DNA of 64,000 bases, from the NCBI RefSeq assembly GCF_023078455.1, contig NZ_CP095740.1:3646001-3710000 (forward strand). The letters run 5' to 3'. Below the pieces are notes generated by a model that was not told where the DNA came from, did not search any database, and saw nothing but the letters and a program-made list of their open reading frames with translations. Made by a program: the position numbers and the translations under genes. Below, piece after piece: positions 45,384 to 57,104 of this stretch. Within the stretch, counting starts at the first letter, position 1. Each line of letters opens with the position of its first letter. This DNA is from Luteibacter aegosomatis (GTDB lineage Bacteria; Pseudomonadota; Gammaproteobacteria; Xanthomonadales; Rhodanobacteraceae).

Positions 45384-45464
45384 GGGAGAGTCTCCTGTTC
45401 TTGATTCGAAAACCGCGGTGTGTTCGAACGCCCGAGTCGCCCTGCCAACGCATCAGGCGAGTGA

Positions 45465-47681
<2,217 letters not shown>

Positions 47682-47690
47682 CTCGCGGCC

Positions 47691-47771
47691 TATCGCGGAA
47701 AGGGTCCGCTCCCACCCGTCGGTAGCGACGTTGCTACCGACGGGTGGGAGCGGACCCTGTCCGCGATTCAA
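47691..47771. repeat. Near-perfect palindromic repeat between convergent fadH and prpC
   Basis: TATCGCGGAAAGGGTCCGCT and the right arm AGCGGACCCTGTCCGCGATT pair almost completely, with CGGTAGC/GCTACCG continuing the stem to a short loop. It lies exactly between two convergent stop codons and can act as a bidirectional terminator. Confidence 0.85.
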
Positions 47772-47778
47772 GGCCGCT

Positions 47779-48933
47779 TCAACGCTTCTCGATCGGCGTA
47801 TACGACTGGTCTTCCGGCCCGGTGTAATTCGCGCTCGGGCGGATGATCTTGCCGTCCTGGCGCTGCTCGATCACGTGCGCGCTCCAGCCCGACGTACGGG
47901 CGATCACGAACAGCGGCGTGAACATCGCCGTCGGCACGCCCATCATGTGATAGGCCGAGGCCGAGTACCAGTCGAGGTTGGGGAACATCTTCTTCTGTTC
48001 CCACATCAGTTTCTCGATCTTCTCCGACACCTCGAACAGGCGCGGGTTGCCGCCTTCGGTGCAGAGCTTGCGCGAGATCTCCTTGATGATCTCGTTGCGC
48101 GGATCGGACACGGTGTACACCGGATGGCCGAAGCCGATGATGATTTCCTTGCGCTCCACGCGCGCGCGGATGTCGGCTTCCGCCTCGGCCGCGTCGCGGT
48201 AGCGCGCGATGATCTCCATCGCCACTTCGTTGGCGCCGCCATGCTTGGGGCCGCGCAGCGCACCGATGGCGCCGGTGATGCACGAATACAGGTCCGAACC
48301 GGTACCGGCGATGACGCGGGCCGCGAAGGTGCTGGCGTTGAACTCGTGTTCGGCGTAGAGCACCAGCGAACGGTCGAGCGAATGCGAATGCAGTTCGCTG
48401 GGCTTCTTGCCGTGCAGCAGGTGCAGGAAATGGCCGGCGATGGACTCGTCGTCGGTTTCGGTCTCGATGCGCTTGCCGTTGTGGCTGTAGTGATACCAGT
48501 ACAGCAACATCGAGCCGAAGCTCGCCATCATGCGGTCGGCGATGTCGCGCGCGCCGGTGGCATTGTGGTCTTCCTTCTCCGGCAGCACGGTGCCCAGCAT
48601 CGAGGCGCCGGTACGCAGCACGTCCATCGGATGCGTGGCGGCGGGCAGCAGCTCCAGCGCGCCCTTCACCGGCGCGGGCAGGCCGCGCAGGCGCTTGAGC
48701 TTGGCGCGGTAGGCGTTGAGTTCCATCCAGTTGGGCAGTACGCCGTGCACGAGCAGGTAGGCCACTTCCTCGAACGAGCCCTTGGCGGCGAGATCGTGGA
48801 TGTCGTAACCGCGATAATGGAGGTCGTTGCCGCTGCGGCCGACCGTGCACAGCGCGGTGTTGCCGGCGGCCACGCCCGACAGGGCGACCGACTTCTTCGC
48901 CTTCGGCGCGGTCTGGGTGGTGGTGTCGCTCAT
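47779..48933 (-). CDS. prpC: 2-methylcitrate synthase, 384 aa
   Basis: PrpC condenses propionyl-CoA with oxaloacetate. Citrate-synthase-fold blocks: [59 protein letters not shown] (active-site His), and [18 protein letters not shown] (second His), with the catalytic Asp near the C-terminus. Length (384) and the short N-terminus separate it from hexameric GltA. The ATG at 48933 is 10 bases after prpB; the two form an operon. Confidence 0.94.
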   Translation of the reverse strand: MSDTTTQTAPKAKKSVALSGVAAGNTALCTVGRSGNDLHYRGYDIHDLAAKGSFEEVAYLLVHGVLPNWMELNAYRAKLKRLRGLPAPVKGALELLPAATHPMDVLRTGASMLGTVLPEKEDHNATGARDIADRMMASFGSMLLYWYHYSHNGKRIETETDDESIAGHFLHLLHGKKPSELHSHSLDRSLVLYAEHEFNASTFAARVIAGTGSDLYSCITGAIGALRGPKHGGANEVAMEIIARYRDAAEAEADIRARVERKEIIIGFGHPVYTVSDPRNEIIKEISRKLCTEGGNPRLFEVSEKIEKLMWEQKKMFPNLDWYSASAYHMMGVPTAMFTPLFVIARTSGWSAHVIEQRQDGKIIRPSANYTGPEDQSYTPIEKR

Positions 48934-48943
48934 CGTGAACTCC

Positions 48944-49831
48944 TTAACCCTTCTTGGAGAAAAGCGCGTCGAGACGACGCTCGTAGTCGTGGTAGCCGAT
49001 GCGGTCGTACAGCTCCTCGCGCGTCTGCATCGTGTCGATGACGTTGCGCTGGTGACCGTCGCGGCGGATGGCGGTGTAGACGTTCTCGGCGGCCTTGTTC
49101 ATGGCGCGGAACGCGGACAGGGGATACAGCACGATGCCCACGCCGACGCCGCCGAGTTCCTCGGTGCTGAACAGCGGGGTCTGGCCGAACTCGGTGATAT
49201 TGGCGAGCACCGGGACGCTCAACGCATCGGTGAAGCGCTTGTAGGTGGGCAGGTCGTACGCGGCTTCGGCGAAGATCGCGTCGGCACCGGCGTCCACGCA
49301 GGCGATGGCGCGTTCGATGGCGGCGTCGACCCCGTCCACCGCGATGGCGTCGGTGCGGGCGATGAGGAAGAAGTCCGGGTCGGTCTTGGCGTCGGCCGCG
49401 GCCTTGACGCGGTCGGCCATTTCACCGGCGCTGACGATTTCCTTGCCGGGGCGATGGCCGCAGCGCTTGGCGCCCACCTGGTCTTCGATGTGGCAAGCGG
49501 CGGCACCGAACTTGATGAGGCTCTTCACCGTGCGCGCGATGTTGAACGCGCTGGGGCCGAAGCCGGTGTCGATATCCACCATCAGCGGCAGGTCGCACAC
49601 GTCGGTGATGCGGCGCACGTCGGTGAGCACGTCGTCGAGGGTGTTGATGCCCAGGTCGGGCAGGCCCAGCGAACCGGCCGCGACGCCGCCGCCGGAGAGA
49701 TAGATGGCGCGGAATCCCGCGCGCTTGGCCAGCAGGGCATGGTTGGCGTTGATCGCGCCGATCACCTGCAAGGGCTTCTCGGCCGCCAGCGCGGCGCGGA
49801 AACGCGCGCCGGGCGAGGGTTGCTGTGCCAT
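48944..49831 (-). CDS. prpB: 2-methylisocitrate lyase, 295 aa
   Basis: PrpB splits 2-methylisocitrate into pyruvate and succinate. An isocitrate-lyase-superfamily barrel: [47 protein letters not shown], and the signature [12 protein letters not shown] (KRCGH, catalytic Cys). Length matches E. coli PrpB (296). It is the first gene of the prpBC pair; its promoter must lie in 49832-49926. No PrpR regulator is visible in the window. Confidence 0.95.
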   Translation of the reverse strand: MAQQPSPGARFRAALAAEKPLQVIGAINANHALLAKRAGFRAIYLSGGGVAAGSLGLPDLGINTLDDVLTDVRRITDVCDLPLMVDIDTGFGPSAFNIARTVKSLIKFGAAACHIEDQVGAKRCGHRPGKEIVSAGEMADRVKAAADAKTDPDFFLIARTDAIAVDGVDAAIERAIACVDAGADAIFAEAAYDLPTYKRFTDALSVPVLANITEFGQTPLFSTEELGGVGVGIVLYPLSAFRAMNKAAENVYTAIRRDGHQRNVIDTMQTREELYDRIGYHDYERRLDALFSKKG

Positions 49832-49903
49832 GGAACTCTCCGCGTAAAGGGGAGCATTTTAGCGCGGGGACGTGTTCAAGCCTTGTTGCGGTGCGGCTAA
49901 ACC

Positions 49904-49928
49904 GAATCGCGGACAGGGTCCGCGATTC
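49904..49928. repeat. Short palindrome at the prpE stop codon
   Basis: GAATCGCGGAC-AGG-GTCCGCGATTC: 11 pairs and a 3-base loop. It overlaps the prpE stop codon (49927-49929) and is the outer part of the extragenic palindrome family. It may terminate prpE transcription. Confidence 0.7.
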
Positions 49929-51831
49929 AGGCCCGCCGTGCGCCACAGTGCGGGCCACGCACCAGGACACGCCTGATCTCTTCCAGCGCCCCCGGATCGT
50001 CCAGCGTCGACAGATCCCCCGGATCGCTCCCCTGCACCAGGGCCTGCAACGAGCGCCGCAACAACTTGCCGGAGCGGGTCTTGGGCAAGGCGGCCACCAC
50101 GTACACGCAGGCCGGCCTCGCCAGGCCGCCGAGCAGTTCCACCACCCGTCGCTCCATCGCATGCGCGACGTCCACCGGATGATCGGCGACACCCTGCCTC
50201 AGCGTGGCGAAGACCACCGGCACCTGCCCCTTCAGTTCGTCGGCCACGCCGACCACCGCCACCTCGGCGACCGCCCCCAGCGTCGCCACCGATTCCTCGA
50301 TCTCGCGCGTGCCCAGCCGATGGCCCGCCACGTTGATGACGTCGTCGGTGCGCCCGAGGATGAACACGTAGCCGTCGGCGTCGCGCACGGCCCAATCCAG
50401 CGAGCTGTACAACAGCTCCTTGAAGTGCCCGAAGTAGCTGCGCACGTAGCGTTCGTCGTCGCGCCAGATCGTGCCGAGGCAACCCGGCGGCAGCGGCGGC
50501 TCGATCACCAGCACGCCCTTCTCGCCGGGTGCCTTGTCCTCACCCGTGGCCTCGTCGATCACGCGCATGCGGTACCCGAACGTGGGAAAGCCGGGCGAGC
50601 CGGGTTTCACCGGCTTCAGGTCGAGGCCCGGCATGAGCGACAGTGCGGGCCAGCCGGTCTCGGTCTGCCAGTAATTGTCGATCACCGTCTTGCCCGTGCC
50701 CTGGGTGAGCCAGTCGTAGGTGGGCCGGTCGAGCGGCTCGCCCGCGACGAAGATCCACTTCAGCGCGGAGAGGTCGTGCTTTTTCAGCCAGGCCTCGTCC
50801 TGCTTCTTCAGGATGCGCAGGGCGGTGGGCGAGGAAAACATCGTGCGCGCGCCGTAGGTCTCGCACAGCCGCCACCAGATGCCCGGATCGGGGTGGGTGG
50901 GCAGGCCCTCGTAGAGGATCGCCGTGCAGCCGCCGATGAGCGGTCCGTAGACGTTGTACGAGTGGCCCACCGCCCAGCCCACGTCGGACGTGCACAGGAT
51001 GGTCTGGCCCGGCGGGAGGTCGAAGATCGCCGTCATCGACAACGCCAGCGCCACGGCGTAACCGCCGACGTCGCGTTGCACGCCCTTGGGCCGCCCCGTG
51101 GTGCCCGAGGTGTACAGGAGGTAGCTGGGTTCGTTCGACTCCAGCCACACGATCGGCACGGTCGCATCGAGGTGGCGTTCGCGCAGCGACGCGTAGTCGA
51201 CATCGCGTCCGGGCCTCGTTTTCATGCCGGGATCGAGCCCACGGTCGACGATCAGCACATGCGGCGGCGGGCAGCGGCTTTCGTCCAACGCGGCGTCCAC
51301 CAGCGGCTTGTACGGAATGACCTTGCCACCGCGCATGCCGGCGTCGGCGCAGACCAGTAGCTTCGGTTCGGCGTCGTCGATGCGCAGGGCGAGGTTGTGT
51401 GCGGCGAACCCGCCGAACACCACGGAATGGATGGCGCCGATGCGCGCGCAGGCCAGCATGGCGAACACCGCTTCGGCGACGTTGGGCAGGTAGATCACCA
51501 CGCGATCGCCCTTGCCCACCCCCAGTTCCACCAGCGTGGCGGCGAAGGCGTTCACCTCGCGGTGCAGTTCGCGGTAGCTGATCTCGCGGGTGACGTTCGT
51601 CTCGGTCGAGACGGCCACGATGGCGAGCTGGTCGCCGCGCACCCGAAGGTGGCGGTCGACGGCGTTGTGGCAGAGGTTCGTCGTGCCGCCGACGAACCAT
51701 CGCCGGAAAGGCGGATTGGCGTCGTCGAGGATCGTACGAGGCGGCGTATGCCAGTCGATGAGCGTCGCCTGTTCGGCCCAGAAGGCCTCGGGCTCGTCGA
51801 CCGACCGGCGCCAGGTTTCCTCGTAGCCCAT
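49927..51831 (-). CDS. prpE: Propionate-CoA ligase PrpE, 634 aa
   Basis: An AMP-forming acyl-CoA synthetase that activates propionate. ANL motifs: YLLYTSGTTGRPKGVQRD (A3), DNYWQTETGWP (A5), GYVFILGRTDDVINVAGHRLGTREIEE (A8), and LPKTRSGKLLRRSLQ with the acetylatable Lys (A10). GVQRDVGGYAVALALSM is characteristic of PrpE rather than acetyl-CoA synthetase. The ATG at 51831 has GGGAGGTG 8 bases upstream. It lies 95 bases upstream of prpB in the same orientation and may be co-transcribed or end at the palindrome between them. Confidence 0.92.
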   Translation of the reverse strand: MGYEETWRRSVDEPEAFWAEQATLIDWHTPPRTILDDANPPFRRWFVGGTTNLCHNAVDRHLRVRGDQLAIVAVSTETNVTREISYRELHREVNAFAATLVELGVGKGDRVVIYLPNVAEAVFAMLACARIGAIHSVVFGGFAAHNLALRIDDAEPKLLVCADAGMRGGKVIPYKPLVDAALDESRCPPPHVLIVDRGLDPGMKTRPGRDVDYASLRERHLDATVPIVWLESNEPSYLLYTSGTTGRPKGVQRDVGGYAVALALSMTAIFDLPPGQTILCTSDVGWAVGHSYNVYGPLIGGCTAILYEGLPTHPDPGIWWRLCETYGARTMFSSPTALRILKKQDEAWLKKHDLSALKWIFVAGEPLDRPTYDWLTQGTGKTVIDNYWQTETGWPALSLMPGLDLKPVKPGSPGFPTFGYRMRVIDEATGEDKAPGEKGVLVIEPPLPPGCLGTIWRDDERYVRSYFGHFKELLYSSLDWAVRDADGYVFILGRTDDVINVAGHRLGTREIEESVATLGAVAEVAVVGVADELKGQVPVVFATLRQGVADHPVDVAHAMERRVVELLGGLARPACVYVVAALPKTRSGKLLRRSLQALVQGSDPGDLSTLDDPGALEEIRRVLVRGPHCGARRA

Positions 51832-51928
51832 CGCGCACCTCCCGTGAATGTCGAAAGGGTATGGCAGGGAGCTTTGAACCGCCTTGCCACTTTGGTCGAA
51901 GCCGCCGATGGAATCGCTGGGAGAAGGG

Positions 51929-51955
51929 GTGGGAGCGGACCGTGTCCGCTCCCAC
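51929..51955. terminator. Palindromic hairpin just after the esterase gene
   Basis: GTGGGAGCGGAC-CGT-GTCCGCTCCCAC: 12 perfect pairs, 3-base loop, ending 2 bases from the esterase stop codon (minus strand). No T-run follows, so termination would be helped by structure alone. It belongs to the same repeat family as 28975 and 47691. Confidence 0.6.
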
Positions 51956-51957
51956 GG

Positions 51958-53568
51958 TTATTTCCTGCCCTGCCCCGGCCGCGCCACCTCGTACATCTCC
52001 CACGCGATTTTCTTCAGCAACGCCTGCCGATCGTCGCCCTCGAGGTAGAGATCGAAGTGCGTGCGCCCTGGAATGAAGCGGATATCGCTCTTCGCATGCA
52101 GACCATCGAGCGTGTCTTTGAGAAGTTTCGCAGGCCCATCGAGGTAGAAGGTGTCGGCCGTGCCCACGATGAGGTGGATCTTGCCGTCCAGGTCGGGCTT
52201 CAGCTCGGGCCAGTGCGTGCGAAGCCGCTGGGCGATGTCGAAGTGATCGCGCCAGTAGGTGGCCACGGCCGGATCCACCGCGCCGGTGTCGCGGTTGAAC
52301 ATCGGCTGGGGACGGCCGTCCTGGCCGCGCGGCGAGAACACCCATTCGAACGACGCGAGCTGGCCGCCGTAGGGGCCGATCACGCGCTCCATCTTCGCGA
52401 AGGTCTCGAAGGTGGCGATGACCTTCCCCTTGTCGCGTACCAGCGGATTCACGGTGCCGTCGGCCTTCTTGTAGGCATTGGCGCCGTTCGCGTAGAGATC
52501 GATGCCGGTGAAGTCGTGGAAGTCGCTGGGATCGGGCGACGTCGACCAGGTTCCGCCGAACACCTTCGGGTAACGCGTCTGCAACCACAGCGTCGCCCAT
52601 CCGCCGGAGGAATGCCCGTTGAGGAAGCGGCCGTTCGGCTTGCCGTCCATGCGGTAGCGGCCCTCCAGCCAGGGAATGTATTCGGTGGTGAGCGCCTGGC
52701 CCCACGGGCCGTTGTTCACCGAATCGGCGAACTCGTGCGTGCCGGTGGGGCCCGACTCGTCGAGCAGCACCCATATCATCGGAGGCATGTCCTTGTTCTT
52801 CATCGCCGACCACACCGTGGCGATGGTGCCCGCGTAACGGTCGAAGCTGCCGCCGAAACCGTGGGTGACGTAGACGGTGGGATAACGCGTCGAGCCCTTC
52901 GCGTCGTAACCGGGCGGCGTCACCACCCATGCGCGGATCGACAGCGGATGGCCGGCGAAGGCGGTGAGCGCGGGGCTCTGCATGATTTCGGCATGCGCAT
53001 GCCCGCGGGCTTCGGGCAGCGCGTCGCGAACCGCTTGCGGCGCCGAGGGCGGCAACTGCCACGGATCGCGCGCGGGCACCACGTGGTTCAGCTTCAGCGT
53101 GGGCAACGCGCCGCCCGGCGTCAGCTTCACCGGCACCACGTCGCTCATCACGTCGCCCTCGTGGCGACCGAGGTAGTTGTAGTCGTGGCCGACGTCGAGG
53201 ACGGCCTGCACGAGGTAGTCGCCGGGAGGCAGCGCGGAGAAGCCTTCCGGGAACGCTTCGCCGTCGGCGTCGATATCCAGCGACTGGCCGGGCGCGATCC
53301 AGCTGACGTCGCGCGCGGCGATGGACACGGCCTTCGGCTGGAAGGGGTTGGTATCCACGGCATCCACCTTGCCGTCCTTCGCGGCCTTGCGGGCGGCATC
53401 GGCCTGCGTGGCGAACAGCAGCAGCCGCCCCGAGGTGGCCTGGATGCCGGTACCGTCGAGCGTCACGCGGACGATGCGATGCGCCAGCGGCGCGTCGTCG
53501 GCGTGGAGGCACAAGGGCGCGGCGAGCAAGCCCATCGCCAGGGCGGTACGGGACAGCGAACGCTTCAT
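51958..53568 (-). CDS. Secreted alpha/beta-hydrolase esterase (enterochelin-esterase/esterase-D-like), 536 aa
   Basis: The signal peptide ends CLHADD. An N-terminal beta-rich domain (about 25-195) precedes a hydrolase domain: YPTVYVTHGFGGSFDRYAGT, nucleophile elbow NGHSSGGWATLWLQTRYP (Ser), and IPGRTHFDLYLEGD (His) near the C-terminus; this is the putative-esterase fold (PF00756). The start ATG at 53568 (MKRSLSRTALAMG) is chosen because it gives a proper signal peptide. No siderophore biosynthesis gene is nearby, so the substrate is open. It is divergent from the PAP2 gene. Confidence 0.82.
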   Translation of the reverse strand: MKRSLSRTALAMGLLAAPLCLHADDAPLAHRIVRVTLDGTGIQATSGRLLLFATQADAARKAAKDGKVDAVDTNPFQPKAVSIAARDVSWIAPGQSLDIDADGEAFPEGFSALPPGDYLVQAVLDVGHDYNYLGRHEGDVMSDVVPVKLTPGGALPTLKLNHVVPARDPWQLPPSAPQAVRDALPEARGHAHAEIMQSPALTAFAGHPLSIRAWVVTPPGYDAKGSTRYPTVYVTHGFGGSFDRYAGTIATVWSAMKNKDMPPMIWVLLDESGPTGTHEFADSVNNGPWGQALTTEYIPWLEGRYRMDGKPNGRFLNGHSSGGWATLWLQTRYPKVFGGTWSTSPDPSDFHDFTGIDLYANGANAYKKADGTVNPLVRDKGKVIATFETFAKMERVIGPYGGQLASFEWVFSPRGQDGRPQPMFNRDTGAVDPAVATYWRDHFDIAQRLRTHWPELKPDLDGKIHLIVGTADTFYLDGPAKLLKDTLDGLHAKSDIRFIPGRTHFDLYLEGDDRQALLKKIAWEMYEVARPGQGRK

Positions 53569-53633
53569 CGAGGTAACCCCTTCATGGGCCGCGAATGCCG
53601 CGGCGTGGCAACATCGCCGCATCGTGCCACGAG

Positions 53634-54428
53634 ATGAGGAGCCGCGTATTGGACGCCGAGTGGATCAGCACCCATGCCCTGTCCCTTTGGGCCGCGCTGC
53701 TCGCCGTGGCGCTGTTGGGCGCGGACCTGGCCTGGCGACGCGCCGTTCGCCGGCGCGAGGGCCTGGACCCCGCATCGCGAGGCTTCCTTCGTCCGGCCAC
53801 GGCGCTGGCGGTGGTCGCCGCCACGTGCCTGCTCGCCACGGCCGTGGCGATCCAGGTGCGCGACCGGGCCGGCCTGACCGTTTTCGACGCCAGTCTCGCC
53901 AGCGACCTGCGCGCGAACATGCCCGTGCCGGTGCTTCGGGTCGTGGCGACGGTGACGCACGCAGGCGATCCCCTGGTGGTGGGCGCCGGCACGCTGCTGG
54001 TCTTCATCGCGCTGCTCGTCCGCCGGCACCATCGCCTGGCCGGCGCCTGGATCACCACCCTGGTGGGTACCGCGTTGATCAACAGTGGCCTGAAAGCCAT
54101 CTTCCAGCGTGAACGGCCGCTCCACGACCACGGCTTCGTGGTCGAACACAGCTTCAGCTTTCCCAGCGGGCACGCCTCGGGCTCGATGGTGTTCTACGGC
54201 ATGCTCGCCTACGTGCTGCTGGTGCTCAGCCCACCGCGCGCGCATCGCGTCATCGTGCTGGCTGCCGTGGCGACGATCACCGTGGTGGGCATCTCGCGCA
54301 TCCTCCTTCAGGTTCATTACTTCAGCGACGTCCTGGCGGGCTACGCGACCGGGCTGGGCTGGCTCACCCTCTGCGCCGGCAGTGCGGAATACCTCCGCCT
54401 GCGCGAAGGGCGCAAGGCGCTGACGTAA
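53634..54428 (+). CDS. PAP2-family membrane phosphatase, 264 aa
   Basis: About six membrane segments with the three phosphatase motifs: KAIFQRERP (KxxxxxxRP), SFPSGHAS (PSGH), and SRILLQVHYFSDVLAG (SRxxxxxHxxxD). It probably dephosphorylates phosphatidic acid, undecaprenyl-PP or a similar lipid phosphate at the periplasmic face. The start ATG at 53634 lacks a clear ribosome-binding site; a TTG at 53649 with AGGAG 8 bases upstream is a serious alternative. It is followed by a diacylglycerol kinase 40 bases on. Confidence 0.85.
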   Translation: MRSRVLDAEWISTHALSLWAALLAVALLGADLAWRRAVRRREGLDPASRGFLRPATALAVVAATCLLATAVAIQVRDRAGLTVFDASLASDLRANMPVPVLRVVATVTHAGDPLVVGAGTLLVFIALLVRRHHRLAGAWITTLVGTALINSGLKAIFQRERPLHDHGFVVEHSFSFPSGHASGSMVFYGMLAYVLLVLSPPRAHRVIVLAAVATITVVGISRILLQVHYFSDVLAGYATGLGWLTLCAGSAEYLRLREGRKALT

Positions 54429-54468
54429 TTTCATGCGGCCATGACGCCCACGATGGTCTCGTTGCGCC

Positions 54469-55416
54469 ATGCCGAACGACCTGCCGCTCTCCATCGTCAT
54501 GAACGCCGGATCGGGACGCCGAGACGCGGCGGAAACCCGTGACGCCATCCGTACGCTGCTCGACGCGGCGGGGCGGCCCCATCGTTTTTTCCTCATCGAA
54601 GAGAACGACGATCCGCTCGACGTGATCAGGGAGGCCACGGCCCATGCGAAGGAGGTGGGCGGCGCCCTGGTCGCCGCCGGGGGCGACGGCACGATCAACG
54701 GCGTGGCCGGTGCCGCATGGCGCGAGCAGCTGCCGCTCGGCGTGCTGCCGCAAGGTACCTTCAACTTCTTCGGTCGCACGCACGGGATCTCGGCCGATAC
54801 GCACGAAGCCGTGGGCGCCCTGCTCGCGGGCACGCCGCGCAACGTGCAGGCGGGCATGGTCAACGACCGGTTGTTCCTGGTGAACGCGAGCCTGGGCCTC
54901 TACCCGCAGGTGCTCGAAGATCGCGAGGCCTGGAAGCAGCGCCTCGGCCGCCATCGCATCGTGGCGTTGTGGTCGGGGCTGGCGACGATGCTGCGTGGTT
55001 ATCGCCCGCTTCGCATCGAGGTCGGTGACGGCGAGCGCACGCGACAGCTGCGCACGCCCACGCTGTTCGTGGGCAACAACGCGCTGCAACTGGAAAAGAT
55101 CGGCCTGCCCGAGGCCGCCGACGTATGGCGCAACGACGGCACGCTGGCCGGCCTCGTGCTTCGCCCCATCGGCCGGCTCACGATGCTGGGCATCATCCTG
55201 CGCGGCGCCCTGGGTAAGCTCGGCGACGCGGAGAACGCCGTGAGCTTTCCGTTTCGCGAGATCACCGTGAGCCCGAAACACCATCGCCGGAAAATGAAGG
55301 TGGCCGTGGACGGCGAGATCTTCTGGCAGGATCCGCCCATCGTGTTCCGCGCCGCGCCGCGCCCCCTCGTGCTCATCTCCTCCGGCGAGCGGCAACCCGG
55401 GGAGGACCCGGGTTGA
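54469..55416 (+). CDS. Diacylglycerol/lipid kinase family protein, 315 aa
   Basis: A YegS/DgkB-type soluble lipid kinase. The nucleotide site is VAAGGDGTINGVAGAA (GGDGT); LPQGTFNFFGRTHG continues the fold; the C-terminal beta domain includes KMKVAVDGEIFW. It would make phosphatidic acid from diacylglycerol, the reverse of the PAP2 enzyme next door. The gene ends in TTGA overlap with the phosphoesterase gene, so the two are translated together. Confidence 0.9.
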   Translation: MPNDLPLSIVMNAGSGRRDAAETRDAIRTLLDAAGRPHRFFLIEENDDPLDVIREATAHAKEVGGALVAAGGDGTINGVAGAAWREQLPLGVLPQGTFNFFGRTHGISADTHEAVGALLAGTPRNVQAGMVNDRLFLVNASLGLYPQVLEDREAWKQRLGRHRIVALWSGLATMLRGYRPLRIEVGDGERTRQLRTPTLFVGNNALQLEKIGLPEAADVWRNDGTLAGLVLRPIGRLTMLGIILRGALGKLGDAENAVSFPFREITVSPKHHRRKMKVAVDGEIFWQDPPIVFRAAPRPLVLISSGERQPGEDPG

Positions 55417-56186
55417 GCGTCGTCGTACAGATTTCCGATACGCATTTCGGTACCGAGCGGCCTGACGTGGTCGACGCGCTGCACGTGGCCATCGGCACGC
55501 TGAGGCCCGATCTGGTGATTCTCTCGGGCGACGTGACGCAGCGCGCCCGGCGAGCGCAGTTCGACGCGGCGCGCCGGTTCATCGACGGCTACGCCAGGCC
55601 GACGCTGGCCGTTCCCGGAAACCACGACGTCCCACTTTTCAACCTGCTGGCCCGCGCCGTCGATCCGTTCGGCGGCTACCGGCGCGTGTTCGGTCGCGAA
55701 CTCGAACCGGTGCACGATGCCGGCGACCTGCTCGTGATCGGCGTCAACACCGTGCGCCCGACGCGACACAAGAACGGCGAAGTCTCGCCGGCGCAGATCG
55801 ACCGCGTATCGAAGCGCCTTCGGCAAGCACGCGGCACGCAGTTGCGCATCGTCGTTACCCACCAGCCCGTGCACGTGATCCGCGAGAAGGACGTCGCCAA
55901 CCTGCTGATCAACCATGAAGCCGCCGTGGACGCGTGGAACGCCGCCGGCGCCGACCTCGTCCTCGGCGGCCACATCCACCTGCCCTACGTGCGACAGCTA
56001 CGCGAAGGCACATGGTCGGTACAGGCGGGTACGGCGCTATCCCATCGCATTCGCGACGGGATCAGCAATTCGTTCCATGTGATGCGGCATGAGGCGACGC
56101 AGGTCGAAGTGGAACAATGGAACTATGCGGAAGGGGAGAAAGCGTTCCGCGCGCATTCGCGGACGTTGATTCCGCTGCTTCGTTGA
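55413..56186 (+). CDS. Calcineurin-like metallophosphoesterase, 257 aa
   Basis: Metal-ligand motifs: QISDTHFG (DxH), LSGDVTQRARRAQF (GDxxxR-like), PGNHDVPLFN (GNHD), VVTHQPVH (H) and LGGHIHLPYV (GHxH). All ligands are present, so it should be active. The family includes cAMP phosphodiesterases (CpdA) and phospholipid or nucleotide hydrolases; coupling to the lipid kinase suggests a lipid-linked substrate, which is inference. The start is TTG at 55413 overlapping the kinase stop, with GGGGAGG upstream. Confidence 0.88.
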   Translation: MSVVVQISDTHFGTERPDVVDALHVAIGTLRPDLVILSGDVTQRARRAQFDAARRFIDGYARPTLAVPGNHDVPLFNLLARAVDPFGGYRRVFGRELEPVHDAGDLLVIGVNTVRPTRHKNGEVSPAQIDRVSKRLRQARGTQLRIVVTHQPVHVIREKDVANLLINHEAAVDAWNAAGADLVLGGHIHLPYVRQLREGTWSVQAGTALSHRIRDGISNSFHVMRHEATQVEVEQWNYAEGEKAFRAHSRTLIPLLR

Positions 56187-56190
56187 ACCA

Positions 56191-56994
56191 TCACACATAA
56201 CGCATCCGCCTCGCCATGCCGCCATCGACGGTGAAGTTCTCTCCCGTGATGAATCCCGCCTGCGACGACAGCAGGAACACCGCCAAAGCCCCGATATCCG
56301 GTGGGAGGCCGACGCGCCCCACCGGATGCTGCGCGTGATCGGCCGCCGACAGCTTCGGTTTCTTGCGCTGCGACGGCTTCTTCCACTCGTCCACCACGAT
56401 CCATCCCGGATTGATCGCGTTGACCCGCACCGGGCCCGCGCTGACCGCCAGCGCATGCGTGAACGCGACGATCCCACCCTTGCTCGCGGCGTAGGCTTCC
56501 GTGTTCGGTTCCGACTGGTGCGCTCGGGAAGACGACACGTTCACGATGGCGCCGTTGGCCTTCTTCAACTCAGGCAACGCATGCTTGGAGCAGAGAAACG
56601 TGCCGCCGAGGTTGGTGTCGATACGGCGTTTCCATTCCGCCCAGTCGAGATCCTCCAGCGGTCCGTTCTCCGGCCCGGCGATGCCCGCGTTGTTCACCAG
56701 CCCGTCGATGCGGCCGAAGCGGCGCCGGGCCGCCGCCACGAAGCGCCTGACGCTGGTTTCCTTAGACACGTCGAGCACGGCGAACGACGCGCGGTCGCCC
56801 ACGTCCCATTCGTCGAGGCAGGCCTTTCCCGCCTCGGCGTCGAGATCGCCGATCGCCACGCTGCCGCCCGCCGCGAGCACCGCCTCGGCGATACCCCTGC
56901 CGATGCCTTGCGCGCCGCCGGTCACCAGGATCACCTTGCCGGGCCATTCGCTCACGATGGACGGAACGGGGGACGCGTTCTTGGGGGAAACCAT
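56191..56994 (-). CDS. Short-chain dehydrogenase/reductase, 267 aa
   Basis: A classical SDR: TGGAQGIGRGIAEAVL (TGxxxGIG), GDLDAEAG, LVNNAGIAG (NNAG), VSSSRAHQSEPNTEAYAASKGGIVAFTHAL (catalytic Ser and YxxxK), and PGWIVVDEW. It is NAD(P)-dependent with an unknown alcohol/ketone substrate; no pathway partner is beside it. It is convergent with the phosphoesterase gene (4-base gap between stops) and divergent from the Gfo/Idh gene. Confidence 0.9.
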   Translation of the reverse strand: MVSPKNASPVPSIVSEWPGKVILVTGGAQGIGRGIAEAVLAAGGSVAIGDLDAEAGKACLDEWDVGDRASFAVLDVSKETSVRRFVAAARRRFGRIDGLVNNAGIAGPENGPLEDLDWAEWKRRIDTNLGGTFLCSKHALPELKKANGAIVNVSSSRAHQSEPNTEAYAASKGGIVAFTHALAVSAGPVRVNAINPGWIVVDEWKKPSQRKKPKLSAADHAQHPVGRVGLPPDIGALAVFLLSSQAGFITGENFTVDGGMARRMRYV

Positions 56995-57104
56995 GTCGTA
57001 GTCCTCGATGGAGACGGAAAGCCCGATCCTAAAAGCCCGAACCTAAACGAAACGCTCAGGCGGTCCGCGCTAGGCTTGACGCCATGTCCACTCGTGGAGC
57101 CACC

